A stretch of 64,000 bases of DNA, from positions 1,550,001 through 1,614,000 of the forward strand of contig LR025083.1 in the NCBI GenBank assembly GCA_900380265.1, read 5' to 3'. This stretch comes from Serratia symbiotica. Its GTDB lineage: Bacteria > Pseudomonadota > Gammaproteobacteria > Enterobacterales > Enterobacteriaceae. Shown here in pieces: positions 46,987 through 59,400 of the stretch. Numbering within the stretch: position 1 is the stretch's first letter; each line of letters opens with the position of its first letter. Under the pieces are notes generated by a model that saw nothing but the letters and a program-made list of their open reading frames with translations, was not told the DNA's origin and made no database searches. The position numbers and the translations under genes are program-made.

Positions 46987-47580
46987 AACCACATATTTTT
47001 CGTCTGTTTCAATCCGACTCACTACAGCACCTTTCTGATCACGGTATTTGGCATCCAGACGACTGTTATAGGGACGCGAAGCTGACCCGGACAAGGGTTC
47101 AAAACTCAAAGCACCAATCAACATTCCTGGGCGTAAAGCCAGCGGCAACTTACCTGAATTATAGAACTCCAATACAATACACCCTTTCCAGCCAGGATCG
47201 ATCCGGTGAGCTGTGATGTGTACCATTAGGCCCAAACGGGCCAGAGAAGAGCGACCATCCAACCAACCAACCAGATTATTTGGCAATGTCACGGATTCAA
47301 ATGTCACAGCCAGCGCTAACACACCTGGGTGTAGAAAGAAAGCCTCTCCTTCCGGCAATAAAATCACGTCGCTCATCACACGATCAAGCGCAGCCCTAAT
47401 TTCATTTTGCCGGCCACTAAGATCAATAAAGGCGGCCGTGTGATCACGGAAGACGCGGAACTGATTGCCTAAGCGGACATCCACTGTAGCTCCGTTAATC
47501 CGCTCAATCGGCGGACGTGGTGAAATTACCAGTTTTCCGTTATCTAGGTAGGCCTCTATATCACGATCACACAATCTCAT
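46984..47580 (-). CDS. dcd: dCTP deaminase Dcd
   Basis: Dcd deaminates dCTP to dUTP, the main source of dUMP for thymidylate in enterobacteria. The ATG at 47580 has GGAG six bases upstream and begins [12 protein letters not shown] as in E. coli; the longer frame to 47631 is rejected. The core [20 protein letters not shown] and [20 protein letters not shown] contains the catalytic Glu and Arg, and [16 protein letters not shown] follow. The 198-residue protein has a five-residue extra tail (EKYVV) compared with the 193-residue E. coli protein; the ancestral stop was lost and translation now ends inside the first codons of the dead asmA. It lies 118 bp downstream of udk, as in the usual udk-dcd order. 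Confidence 0.97.
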   Translation of the reverse strand: MRLCDRDIEAYLDNGKLVISPRPPIERINGATVDVRLGNQFRVFRDHTAAFIDLSGRQNEIRAALDRVMSDVILLPEGEAFFLHPGVLALAVTFESVTLPNNLVGWLDGRSSLARLGLMVHITAHRIDPGWKGCIVLEFYNSGKLPLALRPGMLIGALSFEPLSGSASRPYNSRLDAKYRDQKGAVVSRIETDEKYVV

Positions 47581-47698
47581 GTTTTCTCCATACGCCCTAC
47601 ACCGAAAAGGAAGTGCTACTCCACGAGCCAAAAATCTATGATAAGATTTAAATATCTTACTACAGGTAGAAAATAATCCTTAATATGTTAAGCATATA

Positions 47699-48340
47699 TT
47701 ATTGAAAAAATTGACTGATTTTAGCTTTCAGAATATCGATCGCTATACGGTTCTTTCCGCCTCGAGGAACGATAATATCAGCATAACGCTTGGAAGGTTC
47801 GATAAACTGTAAAAACATCGGACGAACAGTTTTCTGATATTGCGCCATCACCGAATCCATTGAACGACCACGTTCATTCACATCACGCTGCATACGGCGA
47901 ATTAAGCAAATATCCAATGGGGTATCAACAAAGATCGAGAAGTTCATTTCCTGGCGCAGCCGAATATCTGTCAGCAATAATATCCCTTCTAGAATAATGA
48001 CTTTTTTAGGCTTCAGGTGCCCTGTCTCTTTTTTCCGCGTATGTTCAGTATAGCTGTAAAGTGGCACTTTAATCGCCTGGCCTAATTTCAGCATTTGCAA
48101 ATGCTGAAAAAGCAGGTTGTGATCCATGGCGCTAGGGTGATCATAATTAGTTTTGATCCGTTCTTCCATGGTCAGATGCGTTTGGTCTTTGTAATAACTA
48201 TCCTCGGGGATTACACCGATATGTTCATCACCGACCTGTTCGCGGAGTTCACGATATAACGTACTGGTAATGAGGCTTTTCCCAGAGGCAGATGCGCCAG
48301 CTATACCAATAATGACGCACTGATGCGGCTTTCCAGTCAT
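47699..48340 (-). CDS. udk: uridine/cytidine kinase Udk
   Basis: Udk phosphorylates uridine and cytidine to UMP and CMP in pyrimidine salvage. Starting at the ATG at 48340 the product has 213 residues, the same as E. coli; a GTG three codons earlier is possible but too close to the AGG. The P-loop [13 protein letters not shown] is at the N-terminus. [17 protein letters not shown] (nucleoside site), [10 protein letters not shown] and the lid region [17 protein letters not shown] are intact, as is the end [16 protein letters not shown]. Together with dcd it shows that salvage and deoxynucleotide balance are still under selection. Confidence 0.98.
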   Translation of the reverse strand: MTGKPHQCVIIGIAGASASGKSLITSTLYRELREQVGDEHIGVIPEDSYYKDQTHLTMEERIKTNYDHPSAMDHNLLFQHLQMLKLGQAIKVPLYSYTEHTRKKETGHLKPKKVIILEGILLLTDIRLRQEMNFSIFVDTPLDICLIRRMQRDVNERGRSMDSVMAQYQKTVRPMFLQFIEPSKRYADIIVPRGGKNRIAIDILKAKISQFFQ

Positions 48341-48539
48341 AAAAGTCACGACCTGATTTCGTAGTCTACAAAAGAGGGGAAACTCAACGCGATAATTATA
48401 TGGAGTTAAAGGACTTTACGCCACTTTATCGAGATCATCAATTACAAGAAGAGGGAAGAAATCTCCACATAAATAGCATCTCTCTTGTCATATAACTACG
48501 CGAAACTCTAGTAAGTAGGCGTGCGACATAACACAGTGA

Positions 48540-49640
48540 ATAAGCTATCCTGGCAGCCACTTTCAACACTCCGCAATCCAAACCTTCACAGAGTGAAATA
48601 TGCACCTTACCTCTATCCAAGAGGTACGTATGGTATATCTTCACTAACCTTTCTGCCTTACTGCTACCAACAATTAATTTATAATGCCCGTAATGGCTGA
48701 AATGTGCACGCTATGTTCTTTGCAATATCTGATAGTAGCCACCTGCACTTCTCAAATAGCAAGATGTCATTAGCCGCATCTAGAAACACGATCTCCAGCG
48801 CCGTGCTAAGTAAATACTAGCGTACCGAGCACCGAAACACACTGCAACCGACTGAATTACATATCACTACTCCTGGCGATCTTCTAGTAAAAGATAATTT
48901 ATATCTATCTAACAAATTAGCCTGTAACTAGTAGATGAGCGCCGTACTAATCATCGACTACACACCGATATAAGAGTAGAACTCATTAGATTAGCCTATG
49001 GAGTGGATCACTAAGTTATGCAACCTAATCGTTAGCATATATTTAGATTCCTGCGAGATAGGATCCCATACGGAGTACCCAACATAAGAAGTATCGATAG
49101 GCAATGGTGGCGCCAGATAGCTGGCTAACTTTAGCACCTACAAAAATTAATACTAACCCTGAGTTGCGCGAAGTTCTGAATTGCCCTAGCCCTCGATGTC
49201 CTCAAGCTAATAGTAATTATCTTAGAGCCCCTGTGACGGCATACTCTTAATGTGCCACTTAATCACGGCAATATTATTCTAGAACGGACAGGCTATCTCG
49301 CTGTCCATAATTACGCGTAGAAATTCGCCACTCATGCACTCTTTACACTCATCAAAACCGCTTACAATAGGCACATGTTAGGGTTGATTCAATATGCAAC
49401 TCACTGGCGATTAATAAAGAATAATAAATGAGCTTCGGTACGACTAGATTTTTAACGTTGAGTGATCAAAACTGTCAATGCACCAGTCCCTAGAATAAGC
49501 AGCAGTTCGAGGTTGCTTGGCTTATGGTATTATCTATGCATCCCAGATCCTTTGAAAAGGCATGCCAGCACTAATGCATAGCAAGCATGCATAGTTTTTA
49601 AAAACCACCCTAGCCCACAAGTGGCTTAATCGGTTAATAT
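48540..49640 (-). pseudogene. mrp: mrp/apbC (Fe-S cluster carrier ATPase) ghost
   Basis: Mrp delivers Fe-S clusters and is divergent from metG in enterobacteria. Between 49380 and 49570 the minus strand reads MPFQRIWDA (E. coli VMPFVWHSAF), NLELLLILGTGAL (CSAELLRITGAQAI) and IDSFDHSTLK (IDWRLTHSIATLRR). Downstream, where the GKGGVGKS P-loop should be, the frame is badly damaged. The remainder towards udk is not readable and the left end is set from the normal gene size. Confidence 0.65.
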
Positions 49641-49675
49641 CAAAATCCCTTTTATTTAATAGAAAGCAACCTCTC

Positions 49676-51382
49676 ATGATAGCTCAAGTCGCAAAAAAAA
49701 TATTGGTGACATGCGCGCTACCTTACGCAAATGGCTCCATCCACCTTGGACACATGCTCGAACACATCCAGGCAGATATCTGGGTTCGTTATCAACGAAT
49801 GTGCGGTCATGAAGTTTATTTCATCTGTGCAGACGATGCACACGGCACCCCAATTATGCTAAAAGCACAGCAATTGCGCATTCAGCCTGAAGCAATGATT
49901 GGTGAGATGAGACAAAGACACCAACAGGATTTCGCCGGTTTTAACATTAGTCATGACAACTATCATTCAACACATAGTGATGAAAACCGTGAGCTGTCTC
50001 ACCTTATTTATGCTCGCCTACAGGGAAACGGTTTCATTAAGATACGCAGTATCTCCCAGTTGTACGATCCAGAAAAAGGCATATTTTTACCTGACCGTTT
50101 CGTGCAAGGCACCTGCCCAATATGTAGGGCAGCGGATCAATACGGTGATAACTGCGAAATATGCAGTGCAATTTATAGCCCGACTGAGCTAATCGCACCA
50201 AAATCTGTGATATCAGGTGCTACGCCAGTAATGCGTAATTCCGAGCATTTCTTCTTCGACTTGCCTGCCTTCAATGCAATGCTACAAGAATGGACCCGTT
50301 CTGGAGCACTGCAGGAACAAGTAGCGAACAAAATGCAGGAGTGGCTAGAGCATGGTCTAGAGCAGTGGGACATCTCCCGAGATGCCCCTTACTTCGGATT
50401 TGAAATCCCAAATGCACCAGGCAAATATTTTTACGTCTGGCTAGACGCTCCTATTGGTTACATGGGCTCTTTCAAAAACTTTTGCGACAATCGCTGTGAT
50501 GTTAATTTTGACGAGTTCTGGTGTTCAGATAGCCGCACTGAACTGTACCACTTTATCGGAAAAGACATTGTTTATTTTCATAGCCTGTTCTGGCCAGCAA
50601 TGCTGGAAGGCAGCCATTTTCGAAAACCAACCAAACTCTTCGTACACGGCCACCTGACCGTTGAAGGTGCCAAAATGTCTAAATCACGCGGTACTTTTAT
50701 TAAGGCTGAAACTTATCTAAAGTATTTAGATGCTGAGTATCTGCGTTATTATTACGCAGCAAAACTATCTTCAGGCATCGGCGATATCGATCTGAACCTG
50801 GCAGATTTTGTACAGCGTGTGAATACTGATATTGTCAACAAGGTGGTCAACATAGCGTCCCGAAACGCAGGGTTTATCAGCAAGCGGTTTGACGGTCAAT
50901 TGTCCGATAAACTGGCCGATCCAGGTCTCTATCAGACCTTTGTAGATGCAGCAGAGCATATTGGTTACTCTTACGCCACTTGCGAATTCAGCCGTGCGAT
51001 GCGCGAAATCATGGCACTGGCTGACCTAGCCAACCACTATATAGATGCACAAGCACCGTGGGTAGTAGCGAAGAGACCAAACCTCGATACAGATCTACAG
51101 GCCATCTGCTCGATGGGAATCAACCTCTTCCGCGTACTGGTAACCTACCTGAAGCCGGTGCTACCAATGTTGGCTACGCGCAGTGAGGGATTCCTCAATA
51201 CTAAACTACGCTGGGACGGACTTCAGGAGCCTCTGATGCGGCAACAGATCAACCTGTTCAACACTTTGTTTAAGCGTATTGAACTCGACCATGTAACCCA
51301 GATGGTCAACGCTTCCAAAAAAAACATCACTGTTATTCCACCTCTATTCACCCCATTACCTATTGATCCTAATCAAAAGTAG
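49676..51382 (+). CDS. metG: methionyl-tRNA synthetase MetG, lacking the C-terminal tRNA-binding domain
   Basis: MetG charges initiator and elongator tRNAs with methionine. The class I signatures are intact: [19 protein letters not shown] (HIGH-type) and [11 protein letters not shown] (KMSKS). The zinc knuckle has its four Cys (CPIC and CEIC). The anticodon-binding helix bundle ([29 protein letters not shown]) follows. The frame ends at residue 568 against 677 in E. coli. The missing part is the Trbp111-like dimerisation domain, whose ghost follows in another frame. A proteolytic monomer of E. coli MetG ending near residue 550 is known to be active, so this shortened enzyme should work as a monomer. 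The ATG at 49676 has only a weak ribosome site (GAAAGCAACC). Confidence 0.97.
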   Translation: MIAQVAKKILVTCALPYANGSIHLGHMLEHIQADIWVRYQRMCGHEVYFICADDAHGTPIMLKAQQLRIQPEAMIGEMRQRHQQDFAGFNISHDNYHSTHSDENRELSHLIYARLQGNGFIKIRSISQLYDPEKGIFLPDRFVQGTCPICRAADQYGDNCEICSAIYSPTELIAPKSVISGATPVMRNSEHFFFDLPAFNAMLQEWTRSGALQEQVANKMQEWLEHGLEQWDISRDAPYFGFEIPNAPGKYFYVWLDAPIGYMGSFKNFCDNRCDVNFDEFWCSDSRTELYHFIGKDIVYFHSLFWPAMLEGSHFRKPTKLFVHGHLTVEGAKMSKSRGTFIKAETYLKYLDAEYLRYYYAAKLSSGIGDIDLNLADFVQRVNTDIVNKVVNIASRNAGFISKRFDGQLSDKLADPGLYQTFVDAAEHIGYSYATCEFSRAMREIMALADLANHYIDAQAPWVVAKRPNLDTDLQAICSMGINLFRVLVTYLKPVLPMLATRSEGFLNTKLRWDGLQEPLMRQQINLFNTLFKRIELDHVTQMVNASKKNITVIPPLFTPLPIDPNQK

Positions 51383-51700
51383 GATCAACTTTGAGGATTC
51401 CGGCAAGGTGGATATGCGTGTTGTGCTAACCACCTTTTTCGTCTGTGTCATAGACGCTGGTCAACTGCTAAATCTCAAACTGGAACTAGGCGAGGAATTA
51501 GAGTCAGAGCTTTCGGCATTTCTGTTTCCTATTTAGACACAAAAGCAGTGAAATGCCATTTCACTATCATAGCCGCCAACCTGCAAATAGGAAATACCCT
51601 GTATCACATTCACAGGAAAAGTGATGGCGGCAGCTTATGGATCCAAAAAATTAATCTTCCTGATGAACTTAGGCAGCTGCGCTCAGTTAATAATAACGAT
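51383..51700 (+). pseudogene. metG: ghost of the MetG C-terminal domain
   Basis: One base after the metG stop the plus strand reads INFEDSGKVDMRVVL (E. coli ITFDDFAKVDLRVAL), then DAGQLLNLKLELGEELES (EGSDKLLRLTLDLGGEKR), then HFTIIAANLQIGNTLYHIHR ([20 protein letters not shown]) and GSLWIQKINLPDEL (KDIFLLSPDAGAKP). It is out of frame with metG, has its own stops and no start, so it is not made as a separate tRNA-binding protein. Confidence 0.9.
51405..51439 (+). terminator. hairpin with T-run after the new metG stop
   Basis: AAGGTGG and CCACCTT pair across 18 bases and are followed by TTT. It sits inside the former coding sequence 23 bases after the present stop. It may be fortuitous, or may now serve as the 3' end of the shortened mRNA. 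Confidence 0.3.
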
Positions 51701-52904
51701 ACAATAACCCTATTGTCATCTTTGACAAGTAGTCAAAATACTTGCCTCTTAATACCGCTTGTGTAGTATCTCGGTTACACGTAATACTGCCGTTTATTAA
51801 ATGTTGCCTGAACCTAACACATAGCAAGAAAGTCTGGTGTGGCGTAGGAATGACTCGTTAGCTTATTTAAAGCATAAATGTGTTAATTCAACAGGCCATA
51901 AAAGATATCAACGGTGTTAAGGTTCTATTGGCAATTCCTAAGGGAATTGATCTTATCTACTTTTACTCTTTACTGGTCAAATCTTCCAGGGACTCTTACC
52001 ATCTTATGACCATGAGCAACATTGCCATATTGCATACTATTAAAACATGATCCCTAAAATATGCCAATCAAAACAGAATAGATCACACCCTAACGCTCAT
52101 TTCTAATCCGATATATAGTACTTTTACACATGCCAATCAAGGCATATATTAAGAATTATTACCTCAGATCATCGGAAAATCGGGCAACTGATCATTGGCT
52201 CCTTATGTATAAAACTACTAAGGCTTATGATACTTAGTTAAAAACGCCTATGATTTAAGGGCTAGCATCGCATTCTTAAGGAATGAGCGGAAAATTAAGG
52301 AATATATTCCATCAAATCTTCTGCCCACTTTGATTAAGCCCAACAGTCTACTTGATCCCCTCAGGGCTAGCACAGTTACTTAACATATCATTGGATTTAA
52401 TATCGGTAATTATTTTGATCCTGCGAGTGACAGACACATTATTGCTAGTTATTGCAGCAATAGTAAAATTCTCGATTATTTTATGAAACCGTTGGTTTCG
52501 TAACACTAGCAACTTCCCACTTTATGAGCAACTTTACTATACCCGCAGCATCCGGAAGGAAATTATTCCAGCATGCTTTATCAGAAGTAAAATCGTAATG
52601 ATCAGCGATCATATCATTTCATTTTATTTCACTATGTGAATATGTCACAACCAATATCACTCCTACATTCATTATAAAATGTGTGACCACACCTTTGCTA
52701 TGACATGACAAATCGGTTGGCAGTATTCCTGTAATTAGCGAGGAAAGCACGATACTGATCTAGGTCATCGCGTCGGTGTTCGCTGTTCGATATGCAATAC
52801 ACTGAACATTATTCTACCTTATTGTCGGCTGGCGACGGATAAGTCCTCCTATACGCTCGGGGAGCGCGCAGCCCGCAGTTTGGTAACCAGCCAGGAATCT
52901 TGCA

Positions 52905-52975
52905 GTTTTCTAGCTCAGTTGCTCTATGGGTTAGTACCGTGCTAGTGACCAGGTGATTCTTGATGCTTTCTGTTT
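52905..52975 (+). other. possible tRNA-like relic
   Basis: TAGCTCAGTTG at 52917-52927 equals the D-arm consensus of many tRNAs, but no T-arm GTTCGA block or closing acceptor stem is found downstream. If it was a tRNA it is dead. The 11-base match may be chance. Confidence 0.15.
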
Positions 52976-53603
52976 TCGATTAACAGCAGTAAATTTTTTA
53001 TTGATTTTTATTAAAAAACATACACTTAGTGTGATTTAACCCATGAGTTAATCAGATTTTATCTCATACAACTCTTTAAACCTTATCTCTTCCCTATTAA
53101 GAGATCTTTTACGCACATCCTTTCATCAGCAACCAGATACATTACTGGCAATATTGCAACCTGCTTTCTAGCTATATGTCGCCATGCTTGCTCAGCTATA
53201 AAAAGCTCTAGGAAGTCCGGCAAAGTGCCGTATAGACGTAAAGCAGGTTGGATGCTGATCCAATCTCATATGCTCTACTCTATCTTTGAGGAAAGCTCAC
53301 TCATTAGAGCAAGATAGTGTTTCAACATAGAATCCATCGACAAAACCACTACAGCAATAGTCTGTATTTTATGCTAAAATCAGATGCATCTTATACAATC
53401 CAGTAAACTCATATGCCGAAGAATCTACCGGTTCACCTTCTTACTTATACGATAAAATAGCGCTACTTGTCATTACTGTTAGCTGTATAAAAGCAAATAC
53501 TACCGCCCGTTTATGCATGCGTTCAACATCGGTGATTGTTAGAAAATTAAAGCAATCGACTACATAAAATGCCTACCAACTAACATCTTGTTGGGAGTTA
53601 AAG

Positions 53604-53825
53604 ATGTCTGCTCTATGTGGAAAGGGATGCGCTCCCTCTATCTTTAACCAAGGCTTACAACCCTTGCAACCAGAAGTAATCCTTGTTTATAACCTAGCGC
53701 GACTATCTGAACTGCCTGCGAAATAATTGCAAAACCACAGAGTTGATATACTTATCCCAATGGGATATATCGACGCCAACCTAGCACTTTCTATGTTGGC
53801 AGAAGGTGTAGAAAATCAGATTTGA
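53604..53825 (+). pseudogene. coding-like scrap with one internal stop
   Basis: GGAG lies six bases before the ATG. The frame reads MSALCGKGCAPSIF, GLQPLQPEVILVYNLARLSE, a stop, then NHRVDILIPMGYIDANL and MLAEGVENQI. LQPLQPEVILV resembles the LxALKPDLVI block of metal-chelate or B12 periplasmic binding proteins, followed by a VDILIP-like strand. The resemblance is short, so the family is only a suggestion. Confidence 0.3.
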
Positions 53826-55578
53826 AAACCTATCAACCATATAGTTATAATACATTACGTACATATTCTTAAGTACGTTTAATATCAGTTAGCAATAAAA
53901 CTATTGATAGGTAAATAGTAAAACTAGTAGAACGTAAATACACATTCTTAATAAGCTACTCCAGCACAATTTCTGGAATCTCCCTTACTTAACAAGGGAG
54001 TGCTGTACTGAGGTAGGAGGTTGCCATTGCTATCTACATAATACACGTCAGAATCAGTAGAAACTCTTAAAGACACGTCACATTGGCTTATCGCCATAAC
54101 CAAGATGTAAAAATGGCAATAACGAGATTTGCTACTTCCTCGCTATTTAGCGTACTGAGTAACACTGTTTTATCGAAATCTTAACTCACACAAATCCTAG
54201 TAATGCTGATTATTTATACGTCAACATTCGGTAAAGCCGCTATTATTTTGCTACGCCTACTCGCAGCAAGGCAGGGCTATTGATCTCCTACCCAAACTAG
54301 AGCCGCACGATGGAACTGAAACACCACTACACAAAGGTTGGCGTGATTGTCGCCAGTCCGCGTTCTCGAACGTTATATTTTCGAAAGGCATCATTAGCAT
54401 CGCATCACTTCCACCAGGACGTGATGCCTGTACGATCCTTCCGTGAAATTAGGCTTATTATATACCCTACCAATAACGCTAAATATTGATACACAAACCT
54501 AAAAACTCAACATTCTAGTATACATTAATGTGGCATACTCCGCGTATCGCTTATGAAGAAATACCACATCTTGACCAAAGTGATTATTCAGGAAGAGCCG
54601 CGGCGCTCGAGGTCCGATTTGGTACAATTCGAAGACTGCGCCAAGAACAATGACACCTATCTATTGTTTAAGCACGACCATGACAAACCTACTTATTAAT
54701 AAGTACATTAGTGGCGTAGCTGCGTTTAGGCTAGGCAGACTAAACGAAGGTAACTAGGCATCAGCTGGCTGGCTGCGCGCCAATCGGTGGATCTGCCTAA
54801 AATGACTTTCTGCCAACTCAGGCATACGATGCATAGATAATCGTAACAATAAATTCTGAAGGAAAACTTAAGAGGAAGAAAATGCTTATATGTTCATAGT
54901 TTACTTCTGTAGCTAACTTACGACCTACCTACCCTGCTATAGAGCCAGATCAAGATGATATAAAAGCACGAACCTAGCTCTCTTAGCAGACAGAGAGCCT
55001 AGCTATGTCACTATTAAATTTAGTAAATAGCTAGTAAGTAGCAGGAAAAGCTAACTATTTGATCGGCTTCTCTGTCCAGCCAGCTTATTCACCGCAACAC
55101 TGCTCTATAAAATCAGTGGTAGTGCGAGTGACAAATTGTGATACCTTTGTCAAACTATCTCTGCTGAGAGATAGCTCAGACAACATGATTAACTGCACTG
55201 AAGTTGCCGGTTTGTAGTAAGCAATACCCGTTAGCCTAGTGCCCTAAAAAGAGAAGCGAAGCTAACCGACCTTGCCAGACTGGCGAAGGCACCACCAGGT
55301 CACCATCATCAGGCTGATGTCAACGACATACTATTACCGAATCTCTATTGTACTAAGAGGATATAAAAATACATCGCGTTATCTGTAGGGAAATAACGCA
55401 GAAACCGACGTGACGACAATCAACTCTTGAATTGCAATATTGCAATATAGAACATACCCTCTGAGCACCGCAGTACCGCAGGTACAGGTAACCACACAGA
55501 CTAAGCATATGTGTCAGTAAACTTTGACAACATGTGTCAGCCAGTCAGGAAAGTACCCTTTACGCCTCTATTTTATAG

Positions 55579-56349
<771 letters not shown>

Positions 56350-57043
56350 GCCCACCATAATCTTAGAATGCAATTTCATGCCTTGGAAAAAGATTTTTCA
56401 ACGAAACTTGATGCTATTAGCATCAGAAATTTTAACTTCTTGAACTACTTATAAATAAAAGTGATAACCCTGTATAGCAACAGGTAAGTGCCTCAAATAA
56501 ATAGTTCTAAAGATCTATACATCTTACTTACGACAGCCGGTTCAGCTGCTCTCACATGAGGTGCCTTATAAAGCACCTGCAACATCTGGACAGTTGCCTA
56601 TTACATGCAACGATTTCCCAGTATATGCCACACGTAAAGCAAAAAACTATTCCAACTGGGAACCCAACGCGGCTGCTATTTCAGACACTCAGCGTGTGGC
56701 AGCAATTGCCACCCCTTAAAGCTACTACTATTACACAGTATCACCTCTAGCCCACCAGCGCACAGAAGGCAAATAAAGGAAACAGGTCCATAGAAAACAT
56801 ACCTAGGCGCCTTCAATCTCAAGATCACACTCTCAATCTATCTCTAGGTAAAGCGGCCTGTTTAAGAAGATAAACGGGAGGATATTTAACAATAATACGC
56901 CGAAATGACTATCCCTATGTGATAGTGTAGCATCACAATAGCCAGTGCTCACCCGCTTCTTATTTCTACAGTCCTGTGTGTTGATTATGCAAAATCGTCG
57001 CAACGTGATTTTATTGCTAGGCACTAAGCCCGCTACTAATCCA
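56350..57043. other. intergenic DNA between sanA and folE
   Basis: No gene recognised. The plus-strand frame at 56556-56750 has no family signature. Confidence 0.5.
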
Positions 57044-57712
57044 TTATTTTTTCCAATAACACACTGCACGCAGGAACTCTTGACGCGTATTCTCCCTGGA
57101 TTTAAACAGCCCTCCGAGAGCTGTAGTAGCGGTCACACTCGTTGTGTCACGGATGCCCCGGGCTTTAACACAATAATGGACTGCATCAATAAATACCGCG
57201 ACGTTATTAGTGGCAAGAAGGGTCTGCAAAGCCACCAAAAGTTGCTGAGTTAACCGCTCCTGCACCTGCGGGCGCTGAGAAAAAAACTGAACGATACGAT
57301 TTATTTTTGAAAGCCCAATCACTGCATCTTCCGGGATATACGCCACCGTAGCCTTTCCATCGATCATGATAAAGTGGTGCTCACAAGTACTGGTCAGCCT
57401 AATATCGCGCACTGTCACCATTTCATTAACCTGCATCTTGTTCTGAATAATAGTTATTTTTGGGAAGTTAGCATAATCCAATCCGGAAAAGATCTCATCG
57501 CTGTACATTTTAGCAATGCGGTATGGGGTATCTACTAAGCTATCATCGGACAAATCAAGATTTAGTAGTTGCATAATTTCCGTCATGTGCTCTTTAATCC
57601 GTCGTTGACGCGTTGCGCGATCCAATACAACCCCACACAATCGGGCCTCTAAGCCACAAGCTTTTAGTGCCGAATGAACCAGCGCTGCTTCTTTACTGAG
57701 TTGTGATATCAC
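57044..57712 (-). CDS. folE: GTP cyclohydrolase I FolE, GTG start
   Basis: FolE converts GTP to dihydroneopterin triphosphate, the first step of folate synthesis. The 222-residue product is the same length as E. coli FolE. The zinc ligands are present in LTSTCEHHF (Cys and His) and [13 protein letters not shown] (Cys), and [28 protein letters not shown] are conserved. The start is GTG at 57712, supported by GGAG seven bases upstream; the family begins with a short variable lead before LSKEAALVH, which fits. The C-terminal residues ([10 protein letters not shown]) differ slightly from relatives. It stands alone between dead regions. Confidence 0.98.
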   Translation of the reverse strand: MISQLSKEAALVHSALKACGLEARLCGVVLDRATRQRRIKEHMTEIMQLLNLDLSDDSLVDTPYRIAKMYSDEIFSGLDYANFPKITIIQNKMQVNEMVTVRDIRLTSTCEHHFIMIDGKATVAYIPEDAVIGLSKINRIVQFFSQRPQVQERLTQQLLVALQTLLATNNVAVFIDAVHYCVKARGIRDTTSVTATTALGGLFKSRENTRQEFLRAVCYWKK

Positions 57713-58759
57713 TGATATTCTCCAACGAAACTCATCCCTCCCTTACCTATTGCAACAAGGTAAGCTGGTCATTTACTTGCTTACTGGCAGAGCTCCAGAA
57801 TCTGATAGGTATAACCGCTCAAAATCTCTTTCCACTGTAGAGGGGCATATAACCATAATCTAGTTATTGTATTACCTCTTCGTGTGATACTCTGTTAATA
57901 TGCAACTCCGCCACCAAACTAGGAGTCAGTCGATCTATCAACAGATTGCACATCCTAATACCCTAATCCAGATCACTATAGGCAAATGCGAGGTCATTAT
58001 TATATAGGATTGTGCTTTATTTAGTATCGCTCTTACCAGCGTTGGTTATGCCCGGCTACACCGGGAAATAAGCTTTAAGGGTGATCATGGCAAAGAAATA
58101 CGCAGCCTGCAATTTATTAACAACAGTCAAAAGAGATCCAGGCACTGTGCAGCCACATGGATATCTAACCTCGGAACACCGATGCTTTAGACTGACTTAA
58201 TATAAGTCAAAATCACTCCAATATTTTAGTATTAGCGTATAAGCTAGGGACAACCCAAGCGCACTCTAGAACGCTTGAGAGCGCCGTAAGACGTCCCCAT
58301 TAGCTATCCCCTTACACCTCAAATGTTACGACATCTCCCAAAAAGACAGAGGAAGGCTAATAGCCTATTGCCTCAAGCATATTGAGGCGATCACAGAGCA
58401 TTCAGTTTGCCAGGTAAAACCTCTAGCAAGACCCCGTTCAACCACCCATCACCCCCGACTATACTTTGCAAAAGAGGATGCGTAACATACATCAAGATGT
58501 AGTTGTAAATTTCGCAAAGCAAAGCTTTGCATATCCAATACACTCCGAAAAAACCATTCCTCACAGGAGTACAATCAATATAATTGTCCGGATCAAAATA
58601 ATAAGACAAAAGCTAGCAACCGATGGGCTTCTAGTAAAAACAGGCCGCTATTATTACCTCTTGTTTCTGTTTAAGAACTACCTGCACATTTTCTACGCAA
58701 ATTGACAGCGGATTGAATGCAAGTATTCAAATCACCTTCAGTTCCGCATTCAGCTACAA
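57713..58759. other. eroded DNA upstream of folE
   Basis: No gene recognised. yeiG, divergent from folE in E. coli, was sought on the plus strand without success. A minus-strand frame at 58391-58609 has no family signature. Confidence 0.5.
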
Positions 58760-59400
58760 ATTTTTAATTATGCTGCCATTCATTATTGGCACCCTATTGC
58801 TAGGTTAATCTCCATTATATGGCATATCCATCAGGATTTTAATCAAAATGCACTCTAGAGAAAATTTAGGACTCCAGACTGGATTACTCGGTCATTAGAA
58901 TCACTACTCTATCGACCAGTCGGCGATTCCCTGACTAGTTGTATAGCTTCTCAACCACAGTGAAATTGCCGAACAAGAAGCACAACTACAACCACTCATA
59001 GTTATGAGCGTGATTGAGTCACGAAACAACCTGTGTTTCACCACCAGGCTATCCGGTACACCTTTTGCGCGCGCAGTGCGTATATACTTCCTCCGATATT
59101 CCAATACCAAGACTTAGTGGAGTATGCAATTATAGACATTGCAGTCACGAGAATGGAAGTTAGCATTTAGTTGCGGCCACCTATTGGAAAGGCAATATTA
59201 ACTAGAGACACGGGCATCAACAAGATTCCTAGTACATAGGCGGCAAATGCAACTCTGAATATTCTTAATACCATGCTACGGTTCTCTAATTTAGATAAGT
59301 AAATAGTGATATTTTATTAGCGATAAACATCGTAAAGGTTAAACGGCACCTCGACAATACAGTCTTCTTTTAGAAGACAACGGTCACATCACGAATCGAC
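58760..59400 (-). pseudogene. oligopeptide/dipeptide-type ABC permease ghost with internal deletion
   Basis: Permeases of the DppB/OppB/YejB type form the membrane channel of peptide importers. The minus strand reads FAAYVLGILLMP, PIGGRN, MLTSILVTAMSIIAYSTKSW (family ...ISLIGYSTPSFW), then almost at once EYRRKYIRTARAKGVPDSLV (family E-YIRTARAKGLS) followed by KHRLFRDSITLIT (RHALRNALIPVIT) and GIADWSIE. A scrap DMPYNGD near 58790 may be the Y-VDPRI tail. About 100 codons normally separate STPSFW from RTARAKG, but here only about ten do, so an internal segment was deleted. Stops and a frameshift finish it. Which importer it was I cannot say; yejB is near folE in E. coli. Confidence 0.7.
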
